DNA of 23,503 nt from Dehalococcoidia bacterium (GTDB lineage: Bacteria > Chloroflexota > Dehalococcoidia > Dehalococcoidales > JAUWYK01): the NCBI GenBank assembly GCA_030615865.1, contig JAUWYK010000022.1:1-23503 (forward strand). Direction: 5' to 3'. Both the position numbers and the translations under genes were made by a program. Below, piece after piece: positions 22,892 to 23,503 of the stretch. The notes below the pieces were generated by a model. It had not been told where the DNA came from. It was given only the letters and a program-made list of their open reading frames with translations, and did no database searches. Positions within the stretch are counted from its first letter, which is position 1; the number at the start of each line of letters is the position of its first letter.

Positions 22892-22900
22892 ATTGTAGCA
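22892..22900 (-). promoter_or_regulatory. extended -10 promoter element of the VTT gene
   Basis: Minus strand TGC TACAAT (22900-22892) ends seven bases before the ATG. A transcript would start at or next to the start codon, and no ribosome site exists in between. Confidence 0.4.
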
Positions 22901-22952
22901 TATTATGAGCACGGGGTAATAAAGAGTGGTGGCTTTGTGCCCGTATATGGCA

Positions 22953-22981
22953 TTGTTTGGTGACCCTGCATCTGCTATACT
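22953..22981 (+). promoter_or_regulatory. promoter of the tRNA-Glu gene
   Basis: TTGTTT (22953-22958) and TATACT (22976-22981) are spaced by 17 bases, and TGC precedes the -10 box as an extended element. Transcription would begin a few bases before the tRNA 5' end at 22991. Confidence 0.6.
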
Positions 22982-22990
22982 TTGAATCGT

Positions 22991-23063
22991 GCCCCCATCG
23001 TCTAGAGGCCTAGGACACCGGCCTTTCAAGCCGGTAACAGCGATTCGAATTCGCTTGGGGGCA
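22991..23063 (+). tRNA. tRNA-Glu (anticodon UUC)
   Basis: A complete 73-base cloverleaf. The 7-bp acceptor stem is GCCCCCA with TGGGGGC and discriminator A23063. The anticodon stem is CCGGC/GCCGG with loop CTTTCAA, placing TTC at 23025-23027, which reads GAA/GAG. The T arm is AGCGA/TCGCT around TTCGAAT. The 3' CCA is not encoded. It is followed after 28 bases by a zinc-ribbon gene on the same strand, so the two could share the upstream promoter. Confidence 0.97.
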
Positions 23064-23091
23064 TTTATTATCGTATTTGGAGGGTCTCACC

Positions 23092-23319
23092 ATGATGATG
23101 AAAATAAAATGTCCTAAATGCGGCACCGAGGGTAGTCTGTCTCTGCTGGAGCCGAATTATGAGGGTCCATACCGCTGCTGGAAATGCAGAGAGCTTTTTT
23201 CAATTAAGATAGAGGGCAATGAGCTCAAGTCCTGTGAACCCCTTAGTCAAGAGGAATTTGAAAAGAGACAAGAAATAGAAGCGCTGAAAGCCAAATTCAA
23301 AAAGCAATCTCCAGACTGA
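23092..23319 (+). CDS. small zinc-ribbon protein
   Basis: 75 residues from ATG 23092. Two Cys pairs, CPKC (7 and 10) and CWKC (29 and 32), form a single zinc ribbon of about 26 residues, followed by a charged helical tail rich in Glu and Lys. It may bind nucleic acid or a protein; there is no further domain. GGAGGG at 23079-23084 lies seven bases before ATG 23092, so this start is preferred over TTG 23077, which overlaps the ribosome site. The two following in-frame ATG codons are alternative starts. It directly follows tRNA-Glu. The family is common as short hypothetical proteins and the function is unknown. Confidence 0.75.
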   Translation: MMMKIKCPKCGTEGSLSLLEPNYEGPYRCWKCRELFSIKIEGNELKSCEPLSQEEFEKRQEIEALKAKFKKQSPD

Positions 23320-23328
23320 GGCTTTGAC

Positions 23329-23360
23329 AAGGCAATTAGAATTGACTCAAAATTTGCCTT
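23329..23360 (+). terminator. possible terminator of the zinc-ribbon gene
   Basis: AAGGCAATT (23329-23337) pairs imperfectly with AATTTGCCTT (23351-23360), followed by TTAATTT. It begins ten bases after the zinc-ribbon stop and overlaps the last codons of the convergent HIT gene. One base is bulged, so strength is uncertain. Confidence 0.35.
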
Positions 23361-23503
23361 TTAATTTCTCATAGGTCTCAGCCAGGGCTTCAGGCACTAC
23401 CCTTACATCAGATATTACCGGCATAAAGTTGGTATCTCCCTGCCACCGCGGCACGATATGGGTATGAAAATGGTCATCTATGCCAGCTCCAGCCACCTTT
23501 CCC
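23347..23503 (-). CDS. HIT-family nucleotide hydrolase/transferase (C-terminal part; 5' end outside window)
   Basis: The minus strand encodes 51 residues before TGA (complement of 23349-23347) in a frame open to the window edge. It contains the histidine triad HFHTHIV, flanked by AGAGIDD and [13 protein letters not shown], which is the pattern of the Ap4A phosphorylase/FHIT-like branch of the HIT family. The catalytic central His is the last His of the triad. The C-terminus ends [10 protein letters not shown], as in bacterial HIT proteins. The N-terminal about 110 residues lie beyond the window. It likely cleaves a nucleotide phosphoanhydride such as Ap4A or an AMP conjugate; the specific substrate is unknown. 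Confidence 0.88.
   Translation of the reverse strand, partial: GKVAGAGIDDHFHTHIVPRWQGDTNFMPVISDVRVVPEALAETYEKLKGKF

Noticed and set aside
1..23503. CRISPR array, insertion sequence, phage or toxin-antitoxin genes
   Set aside because: I saw no regularly spaced repeats, transposase or integrase motifs, or toxin-antitoxin pairs on either strand.

Overview
The window looks like a chromosomal piece of an anaerobic bacterium of about 45-50% G+C (estimated by eye). My best guess is a Dehalococcoidia-like member of the Chloroflexota. The reasons are a tungsten-type aldehyde oxidoreductase with its own MoaD, a homocitrate-synthase-like protein of the kind shown to be a Re-citrate synthase in Dehalococcoides, and frequent TTG/GTG starts. 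No marker gene settles the taxonomy.

Layout. (1) Bases 1-7601, plus strand: the 3' part of a RutB/isochorismatase-type hydrolase, a PpsB-like ATP-binding dikinase subunit, a Tm-1-like (UPF0261) protein, a stand-alone OadA/PycB-type carboxyltransferase without a biotin domain, a decayed remnant of another UPF0261 gene, a two-subunit 3-oxoacid-type CoA-transferase, and a second intact UPF0261 gene. (2) Bases 7650-17585, minus strand, listed here in order of increasing coordinate: LarA-like nickel-pincer protein, aldehyde:ferredoxin oxidoreductase, MoaD-like protein, PpsA-like swivelling-His dikinase subunit, SDR dehydrogenase, MJ0936/YfcE-type phosphodiesterase, AMP-forming acyl-CoA synthetase and a (homo/Re-)citrate-synthase-like protein. 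I see candidate promoters upstream of the ligase, SDR and PpsA-like genes and a strong terminator after the citrate-synthase-like gene. (3) From 17725 to the end: housekeeping genes, namely a CPA2 cation/H+ antiporter with an RCK domain, argC, a small cysteine-containing unknown protein, an MFS transporter, a VTT/DedA-type membrane protein (minus), tRNA-Glu(UUC), a small zinc-ribbon protein and the 3' end of a HIT-family gene (minus).

How the genes may work together (inference). Bases 1 to about 16 kb read as an anaerobic catabolic island. Its two dikinase halves, PpsB-like at 665 and PpsA-like at 12881, resemble the two large subunits of phenylphosphate synthase, but they sit on opposite strands more than 9 kb apart. 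Between and around them are enzymes for aldehyde/acid redox chemistry, CoA activation (ligase and CoA-transferase), carboxyl transfer and 2-hydroxyacid chemistry. No UbiD-type phenylphosphate carboxylase is present, so the substrate is unlikely to be plain phenol and remains unknown. Notable oddities are a Glu-to-Gln change at the expected nucleophile of the CoA-transferase beta subunit, the UPF0261 gene remnant, and an overlapping 38-codon ORF between PpsB and UPF0261.
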